This document shows, piece by piece, positions 1-8,090 of a DNA stretch of 58,925 nt. Position numbers and translations under genes: made by a program. This DNA comes from Pseudomonadota bacterium (GTDB lineage Bacteria > Pseudomonadota > Gammaproteobacteria > Pseudomonadales > Pseudohongiellaceae), in the NCBI GenBank assembly GCA_027621405.1, contig JAQCBT010000021.1, positions 1 to 58,925 on the forward strand. The letters are read 5' to 3'. Under the pieces are notes generated by a model. The model saw only the letters and a list, made by a program, of their open reading frames with translations. It was not told the DNA's origin and did not search any database. The stretch's first letter is position 1, and each line of letters opens with the position of its first letter.

Positions 1-96
1 GGGTACTGGCACTTTCGCATGTGGATTAGCGAAGAAAGTAAGTACGTTCGCAAGACGCTGAAAACCAAGTGTAAACATCCCTGTTCTTTACCCAGC
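1..96 (+). pseudogene. Integrase-like gene fragment (5' part outside window)
   Basis: Frame 1 is open from the window edge to a TAG stop at 94-96. It encodes about 31 residues, including the stretch WHFRMWISEESKYVRKTL. That pattern (aromatic-rich strand, then KYVRK-[ST]-L) resembles the N-terminal core-binding region of phage-type tyrosine recombinases. After residue 23 the resemblance stops and the frame closes, so this looks like a gene remnant cut at its 3' side. It marks the outer edge of the carotenoid/rhodopsin cassette. The assignment is from memory of the family and is weak because only about 23 residues are informative. Confidence 0.3.
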
Positions 97-242
97 TAGT
101 CTCAATGCGCGCGGGTTTACTCGCCACGCCCGCGATTCCACCGCAGATGGATCGTTACACAGTAATGCGCGATCTGTATTTGCGAGGGCGCGAGCAGCAG
201 GTCGGGTTGTAAGCGAGGCCGAAATAGAGCGTTTAAGTAAGC
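97..242. other. Non-coding or degenerate stretch left of idi
   Basis: A short plus-strand frame runs from an ATG at 105 to a TAA at 210-212 (35 codons, containing MDRYTVMRDLYLRGREQQ). It has no recognisable ribosome binding site and no family I recognise. It may be the tail of a degraded gene. No clear terminator follows the idi stop at 243. Confidence 0.3.
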
Positions 243-1262
243 TCAATTTTTTGTCGGGTCTTTTAAAAGCGGTGCTTGCGTAAGTTGTCGGAGGCTGGCG
301 CTATTGGTACAGAACATGGTTGTTCTTAGCTCGGACTCGAACTGCCTAAGCGTGTCGATAACGTGATTAGTACTCGTTAGAGCCGGTGTGAGAAGTGGTT
401 TGGCAATACCGGCAAGTGATGCACCGATGCGTAAACACTTTGCGACGTGTAATCCGTTTCTAATTCCTCCGGAGGCGATGAGGGAAAGCGGTAAGCCAAG
501 CGCGGAAATTTTCGTTATCGCGGTGACAGTATCAATGCCCCAATCTGCAAAAATGGACTCATCCTGGTGGGTCCGGTCGTGCTCTATCTGAGCCCAGCTT
601 GTTCCTCCTGACCCAGCGACATCTAGCCATTCGATGCCTATTTCGGAGAGCATCTTGGCCGTCGTTGGGCCGATGCCATGACCGACCTCTTTTATCAGCA
701 CGGGTACCGTTGACCTAGCGCAAAGCTCGATAAGTGCGTCTACGATACCGCGCCAGTCGCGATCTCCTCCCGGCTGAATCGCCTCTTGCATCGGATTCAG
801 GTGAATATATAGCGCGTCCGCCTCGGCAATATCGATACATCGCAGTGCGTTATCGATACCAGATGGCCCTCGAAGTTGAGCTGCACCTAAATTACCGATT
901 ATGGGGATGTTCGGGGCATAGCGGCGTAGCTGGAAAGATTTGGCCTGGCCTTGATCTTCGAGTGCAATCCTCATCGATCCAAGGCTGAAGGCGACGCCTA
1001 CTGTCTCAGCTGCCTCAGCAAGATGAATATTCATTCGGTCTGCTTGCGCTATTCCGCCGCTCATTGATGAAATAATAATAGGCAGGGACAATCGATAACC
1101 GAGGAAGTCACTGGCGCAGGAAATTTCATCCATATTCAAATCGGGCATCGCATAGGGTTCGAAGCGCACCGAATCAAAAGTGCTTAGCGCTGGCCGTTGA
1201 ACGCTTTCTTTTGCGGCGATAACAAGGTGATCTGATTTTCGAGTCTCTATTGTTTCAGACAT
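243..1262 (-). CDS. fni: Type 2 isopentenyl-diphosphate delta-isomerase
   Basis: FMN-dependent enzyme that interconverts IPP and DMAPP, supplying the allylic primer for the carotenoid pathway encoded upstream. The 339-aa protein begins MSETIETRKSDHL; the KSDHL near the N-terminus, GNLGAAQL, HLNPMQEAIQPGGDRDW, VPVLIKEVGHGI and the phosphate-binding LIASGGIRNG are hallmark type 2 (not type 1) isomerase motifs. The frame is open further upstream to 1343, but I place the start at 1262 because an AGAGAGGG ribosome binding site precedes it and the family N-terminus matches. It is the last gene of the crtE-to-idi operon, 28 bp after blh. The pairing with blh matches known rhodopsin/retinal gene clusters of marine bacteria. 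Confidence 0.93.
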   Translation of the reverse strand: MSETIETRKSDHLVIAAKESVQRPALSTFDSVRFEPYAMPDLNMDEISCASDFLGYRLSLPIIISSMSGGIAQADRMNIHLAEAAETVGVAFSLGSMRIALEDQGQAKSFQLRRYAPNIPIIGNLGAAQLRGPSGIDNALRCIDIAEADALYIHLNPMQEAIQPGGDRDWRGIVDALIELCARSTVPVLIKEVGHGIGPTTAKMLSEIGIEWLDVAGSGGTSWAQIEHDRTHQDESIFADWGIDTVTAITKISALGLPLSLIASGGIRNGLHVAKCLRIGASLAGIAKPLLTPALTSTNHVIDTLRQFESELRTTMFCTNSASLRQLTQAPLLKDPTKN

Positions 1263-1290
1263 AGTGCCCTCTCTGAGTAGGTGAGCATGA

Positions 1291-2115
1291 CTACTCGGTG
1301 ATTCGCCATGAAAAAAAACGTTTAGGCAGCAATATATCAACAATAAACATATGCGGCAGAGTTAAAGCAAAGAGAATTGCGAATACCGCGGAAAGCAGCG
1401 GGATGATCGCATCAGCCAACTTATCGAAGAAGGCGAAGGCGAAGATCACAAGCACCCAGGCACACACTGTGTTTACCCAAAAACTCTTTTTTGGGCTAGT
1501 GGCTGGAGTGCCCAAATGCTCTGATGCTTTTAGATAATGCGGAGCTGAATGCAAGAAACAGAAAAAGAGAGCAAATGTGAAAAGCGGATTAAGAAAGTTA
1601 TGCAGCGCATAATATGCGGTGAAACCGAGAAGAACGCTGATCTTTTTAATAGAAATATCGAAGCAAACTGTGCAGATAAATGCGAGCAGCCAGAGCGATA
1701 CAAAGGGAGAACCGAAATCTGCGACGGTAGCGGTATTTGCGTTAAGAGTAGTAAAAAGTGGCTCGACGGTTGTCCAGTGAACCCAAGGCAAAAAAACGGA
1801 AACGGCACCGCCTTGAAATAGAATATTCGCTGTTTTTAGAAAATTATTGTGCACATCCGATACGGATAACTTGAAAGGATCAGCACGGCCGAAGTGGATA
1901 GCTGTGATTAGCAAAAAGAGGACTAAAGTTGCTGTTGGTACTGTTATCCAGAGAATAACGCCAACAGCGGTAGAACCGAGGTAAAAGCAAACAAAACGCA
2001 CCAGTCTGGGATGCGAGTCTCCGTGCTTTACAAGCTCCCAATCAAGCGCCCCGTGGGGTATTCCAAAAAGGATTACGCCTAGAATCGCTAGGATGTCGAT
2101 CGTGCTAAATGTCAT
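1291..2115 (-). CDS. blh: Beta-carotene 15,15'-dioxygenase, Brp/Blh family
   Basis: Membrane enzyme that cleaves beta-carotene centrally into two retinal molecules, the chromophore of the rhodopsin encoded at 8091. The 274-aa protein is strongly hydrophobic with about seven to eight likely membrane segments. It carries the family's histidine motifs GIPHGALDWELV near residue 20, AIHFGRADP near residue 92, FLHSAPHYL near residue 190 and LPHMFIVD near the C-terminus, where the histidines are expected to bind iron. It overlaps the end of crtY by 11 bp, so translation is probably coupled. Length is typical of the family. Recognition by motifs and by context (crtY upstream, idi downstream) agree. 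Confidence 0.93.
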   Translation of the reverse strand: MTFSTIDILAILGVILFGIPHGALDWELVKHGDSHPRLVRFVCFYLGSTAVGVILWITVPTATLVLFLLITAIHFGRADPFKLSVSDVHNNFLKTANILFQGGAVSVFLPWVHWTTVEPLFTTLNANTATVADFGSPFVSLWLLAFICTVCFDISIKKISVLLGFTAYYALHNFLNPLFTFALFFCFLHSAPHYLKASEHLGTPATSPKKSFWVNTVCAWVLVIFAFAFFDKLADAIIPLLSAVFAILFALTLPHMFIVDILLPKRFFSWRITE

Positions 2116-3220
2116 TTTTTAGTACTGCGTCGATAAAAGGATATTTCGGTAACGTAGCTATTAAGCGCAGCGCATCGACAGCATTAAAGTTATCTGTCAT
2201 GAAACCCGCAAAGCGGTCGCCAGTCAGGCCGTGTGTCATCGCCGCAAAAATACTGAGTCCAATTTGTGGTTCTCGATTAAGCACGCGGAGAAAAATTCTA
2301 TCCATCCAAGCAGAAAGCTTGCTGTAGGGTGAGCATGTGACGGAAGAATAGCCATTTTCGTGCGAAAGCCCACTTAACTGCCTCTGAAGGCCGCTTAGCG
2401 CATAGCCCGAACAGGGACGAGCGGAGCCTGAGGCGAGTCCTATGGGGTGTCCAGGGAAAAGTGGGACCACATTACCCATAGGCAGACAACCACTTTCTTC
2501 ATACAGAACCATGTCGCCATTAAACTCTCCTCCCGCATTGGTAACAAGCCATTCGATGGCCATACTGCGCAGCGCTTCATAGGGCACTTTAGTGCGGGCA
2601 AAAATAGTAGCCTCTATCAATACCGTCTCTGCTGTTAGCGGGAGTATGTAGGTAAAAGCAAGTGCGCCGTCGAACTGCTGAGGAAGAGTGAAATCCATTA
2701 ATCTTGGATGCACCAATTTTTCTCGAAGGCAGTTCGACGGCACTACAATACCGAAAAACTGTTGAACGAGTGTACCGTGACCAAATTTTGGCGGACGTGA
2801 ATCAAACAAGTTGGTTGCTGTGAGTATTGCGTTCTCGGTGGCTACCTCGAAGCAATTATCGGCGGCTTGCGATCGATCGACTGGCTCGACTAACCGAGTG
2901 AAATTCTCAGACTCAGAAAGACGCAATTCAAGTGATTTTTTGAGTGATTGACCGTTGATTGCCTCGTATAAAAATTTATTTCCATGATGCGTTTCCACAT
3001 GGTCACTAAAAGAAAATTGCCATCGGTCCCATGAGTTGATTATGTGCTCAGCGTGTTGAGTCGGTTCGTTTTTGCGACGCCAAGTACAAATCGTTTGTAC
3101 TCGATTATCCGTTGGCCCGATCAAGGTAACCTCCTCGCCTCGTTTTATGAGGGACTCGCAAAGCATCAAGCCCGAGATACCGGCCCCTACGACAACGTTC
3201 TTTGAGTGGAGTGTAATCAC
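2105..3220 (-). CDS. crtY: Lycopene beta-cyclase
   Basis: Cyclises both ends of lycopene to give beta-carotene, the substrate of Blh. The 371-aa protein opens with an FAD/NAD-binding Rossmann signature VVVGAGISGLMLCESL at residues 10-25. Later segments such as CTWRRK, LPMGNVVPLFPGH and GLASGSARPCSGYAL match the CrtY-type cyclases of proteobacteria, including the conserved Gly-rich stretch after the midpoint. The start overlaps the stop of crtB by 4 bp and the end overlaps blh, the tight packing of a co-translated operon. Length fits the 380-aa range of CrtY. Confidence 0.92.
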   Translation of the reverse strand: MITLHSKNVVVGAGISGLMLCESLIKRGEEVTLIGPTDNRVQTICTWRRKNEPTQHAEHIINSWDRWQFSFSDHVETHHGNKFLYEAINGQSLKKSLELRLSESENFTRLVEPVDRSQAADNCFEVATENAILTATNLFDSRPPKFGHGTLVQQFFGIVVPSNCLREKLVHPRLMDFTLPQQFDGALAFTYILPLTAETVLIEATIFARTKVPYEALRSMAIEWLVTNAGGEFNGDMVLYEESGCLPMGNVVPLFPGHPIGLASGSARPCSGYALSGLQRQLSGLSHENGYSSVTCSPYSKLSAWMDRIFLRVLNREPQIGLSIFAAMTHGLTGDRFAGFMTDNFNAVDALRLIATLPKYPFIDAVLKNDI

Positions 3221-4131
3221 AGGTGAACCATTGGGAGTTGGTCTAGTTCCTTATGCAGAGATTTCTCATGCGCTAGATGAGATGAAGAAGGATAAGCTTT
3301 TAGCAGAAGCCAAAAACAGTAGGGCAAAGAGCTAAGGACTATCCATGTTTTGCGAAGGGGTGACACAACCGCGCGGCAGCCAGACCAATCGACACGCCTT
3401 CGCAGAATTTCATGACCAATCTCAGAGTAGATCCGCGCCATGATGTAAATACAGGGACGAACAATCCTTGGTAGATATGGGAGGCCTGTTAATCCGGAGC
3501 GGTAATATTGGTTGCTAAGGCTAATGACGGAAACGATGCTGTCTTTTACGTCCTCAACACGCTTGCAATGCGCGATTGATTCGACAGGCACCTCACAAGG
3601 TATGTAGCGCCGGCCGCGTTTGGCATCCTCCAATACATCTCTTGAGATGTTAGTCAATTGCATCGCTATCCCGAGATCTATCGCATGGTAAATTGCAAGC
3701 GCGCTTTTACTCTGCATCAATTCGGCCATGATAATTCCAACAGTCCCAGCAACCGCATAAGAATATCGAAGAAGCTCGCGATCTCGAGTAAAGTGCGCCT
3801 CATTTAGATCAGATTGTATGCCTTCAATCAATGCGACACACGCTTCCAGCGAGCGAGTATTCGAGCGAACTCGTTTGAATAGGGCTCGCTGCCAATCTTC
3901 GAAACTCGTTAAACTATCGCTTTCTCTATTGAAAAAAAGTTTAAGTGACTCGAGTTTAGCTTCATTACCTGCTTGGTAGTCATCGGCTAGATCGTCGGAG
4001 ATTCGACAGAAAGCATATAGATCGGTTGCTTTCTCGGCAGTCGTTTTCGGAAGAAGGAAAGAGGCAAGCCAGAATGTTCTCCCATTTTCTCTCAGAATAG
4101 TTTGAACTACTTCTTGCTTGCTAGTACTCAA
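3217..4131 (-). CDS. crtB: Phytoene synthase
   Basis: Condenses two geranylgeranyl diphosphates head to head into phytoene, the first committed carotenoid step. The 304-aa protein has both Asp-rich magnesium sites of squalene/phytoene synthases: FCRISDDLADD near residue 42-52 and NISRDVLEDAKRGRRYIP near residue 160-177. All expected acidic residues are present, so it should be active. It starts 1 bp after the crtI stop and overlaps crtY by 4 bp. Length is typical. Confidence 0.95.
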   Translation of the reverse strand: MSTSKQEVVQTILRENGRTFWLASFLLPKTTAEKATDLYAFCRISDDLADDYQAGNEAKLESLKLFFNRESDSLTSFEDWQRALFKRVRSNTRSLEACVALIEGIQSDLNEAHFTRDRELLRYSYAVAGTVGIIMAELMQSKSALAIYHAIDLGIAMQLTNISRDVLEDAKRGRRYIPCEVPVESIAHCKRVEDVKDSIVSVISLSNQYYRSGLTGLPYLPRIVRPCIYIMARIYSEIGHEILRRRVDWSGCRAVVSPLRKTWIVLSSLPYCFWLLLKAYPSSSHLAHEKSLHKELDQLPMVHL

Positions 4132-4132
4132 G

Positions 4133-5656
4133 TTATGCGGTCTCGAATAATACCCTAGAAGGGTTTTTTTTCAAATAACCATCAACAAGCACGTCAGTTA
4201 CCTTGGCCGAGCTAACGACTCCCGGTAAACCAGCTCCAGGGTGGGTGCCTGCCCCGACGAAGAAAAGGTTGTCGATCTTAGGGTCTTGGTTCCTAAAACG
4301 GAAGTAGGCCGATTGCGAGAATAGGGGTGCGATAGAGAAGCCTGCGCCCCAAAAACTTTTATATTTTTTTTCAAAATCTGCTGGCGTCATATAAAAATCA
4401 GAGACAATGCATTCCTCGAGGCCTGGAAGTATTGTCGAATCTAAGGACTTAACTATTCTATTTCGAAGCCGCGGTCCTTCCTTCTCCCAATCTGTACCAG
4501 ATTGAAGGTTTGGTACGGGGCATAGGACATAAAAGCTATCACAGCCGGCAGGCGCAAAACTCGGGTCTGTTGCAGTGGGACGGTGCAGGTAGAGCGAGAA
4601 GTCGTCTGTAGCAATTTTGCGCTCGAAAATATCCTTGAGCAGCTCTTTATGTCGAGCGCCTAGCCATATTGTATGGTGCGCAACCTCAGGGAATTGCTTC
4701 TGAGTGCCAAAATAGAGCACATAAAGTCCCATGGAGTATTGGGTGACCGCTTTCGGCTTCATTCCCAGTGGGCGAGAGAGTTTTCTATTGAATAGATTTT
4801 CATAGGCGTATGCTGGATCACCGTTAAATATGACCATGTCTGCGTTAAGAATAGCGCCCGCCGTGTTTCTAACACCTACTACTTTCTGACTAGCGTCATC
4901 GATAATGATTTCATCAACGTCGAAGCCAGTGGTTATCTCAATACCGACTTCGCCCATAAGGCGCGTCAAACCTTCGACCAGCTTTCCCGTGCCACCCATA
5001 ATAAAATGAATGCCCCACTTGCGCTCAAGGTAGTGTATGAGGGAGTAGATGGATGTCGTTGAATAGGGGTTTCCGCCTACGAGAAGAGGATGAATCGAAA
5101 ACACTTTTTGTAGATAAGGGTTTTTGATATAGCTTGCTACGAAACGGTATACGGTCTGATAGCTTTTTAATCTTATCAGCTGGGGAAGAAGTTTGATCAT
5201 CCCTAGCGGGGAAGTGAACGGTTTCGCCGAAAGTTGTTCAAAACCGACTTTGAAAATCGCTTCCGACATGGCAAGCAGCTTTTTGTAGCCAGCAACGTCA
5301 TTGGGCTCGAATTTCGTAATCTCTGCATAAGTGTGTTCTATGTCCCCTCGATAACTAAATTTTTTCTTATCCTCAAATACAAAGTCATACCACGTTTCTA
5401 GCTCAACTTGTTTGTAATAGTCAGCCGAGGATTTGCCAAAAAGCTCGAAAAGTTCATCGAACAGAAAAGGAGCGGTTATGACAGTTGGTCCCGCGTCATG
5501 TTTGAAACCGTCTTTTTCGAATGCCTGGGCGCGGCCACCAAGCGTGTCCAGTCGCTCTAAGAGGGTAACATTGAGTCCCTTAGCCCTTGTCCTCAAAGCA
5601 CTTGCGATACCGCCAAATCCACTGCCAATGACGATTACACGCCCACTTGAGTCCAT
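4133..5656 (-). CDS. crtI: Phytoene desaturase (lycopene-forming)
   Basis: FAD-dependent desaturase that takes phytoene to lycopene, supplying CrtY. The 507-aa protein has an N-terminal dinucleotide fold (VIVIGSGFGGIASALR, residues 8-23, then ERLDTLGGRA) and the C-terminal CrtI signature LFFVGAGTHPGAGLPGV. Family length is about 490-510 aa, so the gene is complete. It is the second gene of the operon; 21 bp separate it from crtE. Neighbours crtE, crtB and crtY make the CrtI assignment more likely than any other amine-oxidase-like desaturase. Confidence 0.95.
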   Translation of the reverse strand: MDSSGRVIVIGSGFGGIASALRTRAKGLNVTLLERLDTLGGRAQAFEKDGFKHDAGPTVITAPFLFDELFELFGKSSADYYKQVELETWYDFVFEDKKKFSYRGDIEHTYAEITKFEPNDVAGYKKLLAMSEAIFKVGFEQLSAKPFTSPLGMIKLLPQLIRLKSYQTVYRFVASYIKNPYLQKVFSIHPLLVGGNPYSTTSIYSLIHYLERKWGIHFIMGGTGKLVEGLTRLMGEVGIEITTGFDVDEIIIDDASQKVVGVRNTAGAILNADMVIFNGDPAYAYENLFNRKLSRPLGMKPKAVTQYSMGLYVLYFGTQKQFPEVAHHTIWLGARHKELLKDIFERKIATDDFSLYLHRPTATDPSFAPAGCDSFYVLCPVPNLQSGTDWEKEGPRLRNRIVKSLDSTILPGLEECIVSDFYMTPADFEKKYKSFWGAGFSIAPLFSQSAYFRFRNQDPKIDNLFFVGAGTHPGAGLPGVVSSAKVTDVLVDGYLKKNPSRVLFETA

Positions 5657-5677
5657 AATTTCTAATCCAGCTCAGAG

Positions 5678-6697
5678 TTAGAGAGAAGAGAGTTTGCTGT
5701 AACTTTCATGCAGCCAACGATCGAAAGGTTGCAAGATTGACTTATTCTTGATGCTAAGAGAATCAAGGATGCGCTCAGACCGGCGGAGCTTGTCGTTAAG
5801 TATTTGCCTAGTTGATTCCATGCTATTTGATAAGAGAATTTTCTCCCACCAAAAATTAAGCCTTGCATCGTTTTCTACAAATTTTCGTCCATATCGACTT
5901 TCAGCAAAGAGTTTTTTGTCTAACTCCGGCAATTCTTCGTAAAACTTTGCTATCACAGCGTTGGGCCTGAGTTCTCTGAGGTCGGATGCAGGAGAGATTG
6001 TCTGCTTCCCTAAAATAATGTTCTGGATATCGTTCATCATTTGAAAGGCAACAGAAGTGATTGAAAAGTAATGGGAAACCAACTGGGATTCTGCGTCATC
6101 CCAGCCAACGGGTTTAAGACCTAATACCGGAAGGCTAATTAGAGGCGTTGTTTTTCCCTCGACTAATTTTTCGTAGGTAGTCCATGTCGGGTATGAGAGC
6201 GTGGCAAACTCGGCAGCCTGTCCGGCAGATAGCCTTAGGATTGCGAGGTTGTGTGCGGGTAACGTGTATCTTAAAGACTGATCTTCCGCGAGGAGGAGGC
6301 TGCTGAGAGCGATCATTGCGTCGCCGAGGCAGATTGCTATTTCTTTACCGTACATTTCCGAAACAGACGTTACTCCGCGTCGTTCAGCGTCGTCGTCGCA
6401 TACATCATCGTGAACAAGTGATGCATTGTGAAGCAGTTCTACGCTGGTAGCCCATCGTATGCAGCTATACTCAGTGAGTCCGCTGGCCTGGCTAGCTCTC
6501 AGCGCCAGATTTGCTCGTAGCAGCTTCCCACTTTTTTTGAAATGATGGTCAAATGCTGACCTGAGTGGCTCCTCTAAATTGAATCTGCATTTAATAATTT
6601 GTTTAGATACTAATTCTAGGCTCTCGAAATATAACGACTTATCAGATCGAATATTTCTTACTATTTGTATATTTTCGGTAGCGGCGATCGAACTCAT
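5678..6697 (-). CDS. crtE: Geranylgeranyl diphosphate synthase-like, divergent second Asp motif
   Basis: Expected to elongate farnesyl or shorter diphosphates with IPP to GGPP, the CrtB substrate. The 339-aa protein shows GKLLRANLALR (residues 58-68), the first Asp-rich motif HDDVCDDDAERRG (residues 96-108, complete) and GKTTPLISLP. The second Asp-rich site, normally DDxxD, reads NDIQN at residues 222-226, so two of three metal-binding Asp are Asn. This is unusual for a catalytic GGPP synthase. The start at 6697 is supported by a GGGAG ribosome binding site. First gene of the operon. A remnant IS element ends 19 bp upstream, so its native promoter is probably displaced. Confidence 0.85.
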   Translation of the reverse strand: MSSIAATENIQIVRNIRSDKSLYFESLELVSKQIIKCRFNLEEPLRSAFDHHFKKSGKLLRANLALRASQASGLTEYSCIRWATSVELLHNASLVHDDVCDDDAERRGVTSVSEMYGKEIAICLGDAMIALSSLLLAEDQSLRYTLPAHNLAILRLSAGQAAEFATLSYPTWTTYEKLVEGKTTPLISLPVLGLKPVGWDDAESQLVSHYFSITSVAFQMMNDIQNIILGKQTISPASDLRELRPNAVIAKFYEELPELDKKLFAESRYGRKFVENDARLNFWWEKILLSNSMESTRQILNDKLRRSERILDSLSIKNKSILQPFDRWLHESYSKLSSL

Positions 6698-6716
6698 AGC
6701 GACTCCCTTGTTTTTT

Positions 6717-6740
6717 GGGTTTTACCCCGTTTCCACGGAC
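6717..6740. repeat. IS3 element inverted repeat, crtE-side end
   Basis: Begins GGGTTTTACCCCG and ends CACGGAC. It pairs with 7918-7941 at 19 of 24 positions; mismatches are at positions 6, 14 and 17-19. The orfB stop lies inside it. The outer end is 19 bp from the crtE start codon. Confidence 0.75.
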
Positions 6741-7600
6741 GGTTCTAAAACGTTCGCAAATTCCTGATCGCGCTTGGCCACTCTACGACGCATGCGCGGG
6801 TTATGGAATCGCTCAATGTAATTGAAGATGTCGGCCTTGGCGATATCCAAAGTTCTGTATCTTTTGTGATTTGTTCTTTCACGCTTGAGCATGCCAAAGA
6901 ATCCCTCACAGGCTGCATTGTCTCCACAGTGACCGACAGCGCTCATTGAGCAGATTAGCGTATTCAGAGCCAGGAAGCGTTGATAGTCACTGCTACGAAA
7001 CTGGCCACCGCGATCTGAATGCAGAATCACCGACCAGTCTCCCTGACGCTGCCATACCGCCATCTCAAAAGCCCGAATTACCATTTGTCGATCTTGTCGG
7101 TGGTGCATTGACCAGCCCATCACGATATTGCTGAACAGATCAATGACGACACACAAGTACAGCTTGCCCTCACCAGTTCTGAACTCAGTGATATCCGTGA
7201 CCCACTTGCTCTCCGGTTCCAGCGCCGTAAAGTCCCGCTCTAACAGATTGGAGACACCAGGAGGAGGTAGGCCCGGCTTTCCACGTTGGCCACGCTTCTT
7301 CTTACGCGGCCAGCCCTGGAGCCCATCAACAGCCATCAGCCGGGCAATCCGGTTCTTGCTGGCAGTTTCACCCTCATCAGTTAAGTCCTCATGCATCCGC
7401 GGGGCACCGATGCTACCTTGGCTGTCTTAGTGGATCTCACGAATACGGGCCCAGTAAGCGCTCGTTATCAATCTGCCGTGCACTCGGTGGACGGGCTTCC
7501 CAATCGTAATAACCGCTGGGCGAGACCTTCAGACACCGGCACATCAGGCGAACGGGAAACTCACTGCGACAACGTTGAATCGCCTGGTACCTCAGGACGA
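6722..7600 (-). pseudogene. IS3-family transposase orfB, frameshifted
   Basis: Catalytic DDE half of the transposase. Read on the minus strand, the frame after orfA gives [20 protein letters not shown], a typical orfB N-terminus. It then loses phase near 7446-7453, where one extra base is needed to restore the family reading. A TAA stop lies at 7427-7429 in the restored frame. The remaining open part (6722-7396, 224 aa) has the retroviral-type core: [10 protein letters not shown] (first Asp), [11 protein letters not shown] (second Asp) and [14 protein letters not shown] (Glu). The gene is therefore broken twice near its front although its catalytic residues survive. Confidence 0.85.
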
Positions 7601-7879
7601 CTCTTTGGCAAAGAACGTTGCCGCTTCGCGCAAAAAATCCCGTTCCTTCTTAACCCGTGCCAATTCACGCTTCAGCCGGGCATTTTCTTCATCGACGGGA
7701 TTGCCTGTTCCCCTAAAAGCGTGACCGCCATTGGCGTCGGCTTCCCGCTTCCAGCGGGTCAGTAAATTGGCTTTAATGCCCAGCTCTCGGGACACCTGGG
7801 CACAGCTAACACCCGGCTGGCGGGCTTGATCAACAGCTCCCTGTTTGAACTCAGGGCTATATCTTCTTCGCTTCGACGT
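7592..7879 (-). pseudogene. IS3-family transposase orfA (HTH subunit), start codon lost
   Basis: Encodes the DNA-binding/leucine-zipper half. Translation gives SKRRRYSPEFKQGAVDQAR, then SRELGIKANLLTRWKREAD (the helix-turn-helix), then a heptad-rich coil ending FFAKESS. The frame is open over 96 codons. The codon placed correctly after an AAGGAG box (7877-7879) is ACG, not ATG, so the normal start seems mutated. An internal ATG at 7795 would skip the first part of the HTH. The stop at 7592 lies where orfB should continue by a -1 shift. Confidence 0.75.
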
Positions 7880-7917
7880 AAATACTCCTTTTGCCTATTA
7901 TGAGGCTTCTTTGAAGT

Positions 7918-7941
7918 GTCCGCAAAATCGGGGTAGAACCC
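7918..7941. repeat. IS3 element inverted repeat, rhodopsin-side end
   Basis: Read on the minus strand it begins GGGTTCTACCCCG and ends GCGGAC, pairing with 6717-6740. The rhodopsin leader begins immediately after it. Confidence 0.75.
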
Positions 7942-8090
7942 TTTTGTTTTACTATACTACGAGGTGATGTTGATAAAAGTTCAAATAAGTAGTAATTAAA
8001 TTGATCTTGATTTTTATCCTAAGCGTTATCACCGATACCGGTTGGTTTAAAAGAATCAACCGGAAGTCCAATATTAAGAGGGAGACCCCC
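7942..8090 (+). other. Proteorhodopsin 5' leader and probable promoter region
   Basis: 149 bp of AT-rich sequence between the IS end and the rhodopsin start. TTGATA at 7970-7975 is a good -35 match, but no convincing -10 lies 16-18 bp later (the best is TAATTA at 7993). TATACT near 7954 is another -10-like site whose -35 would fall inside the IS end. The true promoter cannot be settled by eye. Confidence 0.35.
8038..8063 (+). promoter_or_regulatory. Leader hairpin upstream of proteorhodopsin
   Basis: CCGGTTGGTT (8038-8047) pairs with AATCAACCGG (8054-8063) around a 6-nt loop, a ten-pair stem with one G-U pair. It sits about 17 nt before the GAGGGAGA ribosome binding site and is not followed by a T-run, so it is not a standard terminator. 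A role in mRNA stability or translation is inferred only. Confidence 0.5.

Larger units (their letters stand above)
6717..7941 (-). mobile_element. Decayed IS3-family insertion sequence
   Basis: About 1.2-kb element lying between the carotenoid operon and the rhodopsin gene. It has imperfect 24-bp inverted ends (6717-6740 and 7918-7941, 19 of 24 positions paired by hand alignment) and a two-frame orfA/orfB coding plan read on the minus strand, as in IS3 elements. T-rich bases flank both ends, so a 3-4 bp target duplication (TTT) is possible but not provable. The transposase genes carry a frameshift, an internal stop and a changed orfA start codon, so the element should no longer move by itself. 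The DDE residues in the surviving orfB part remain. Confidence 0.85.
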
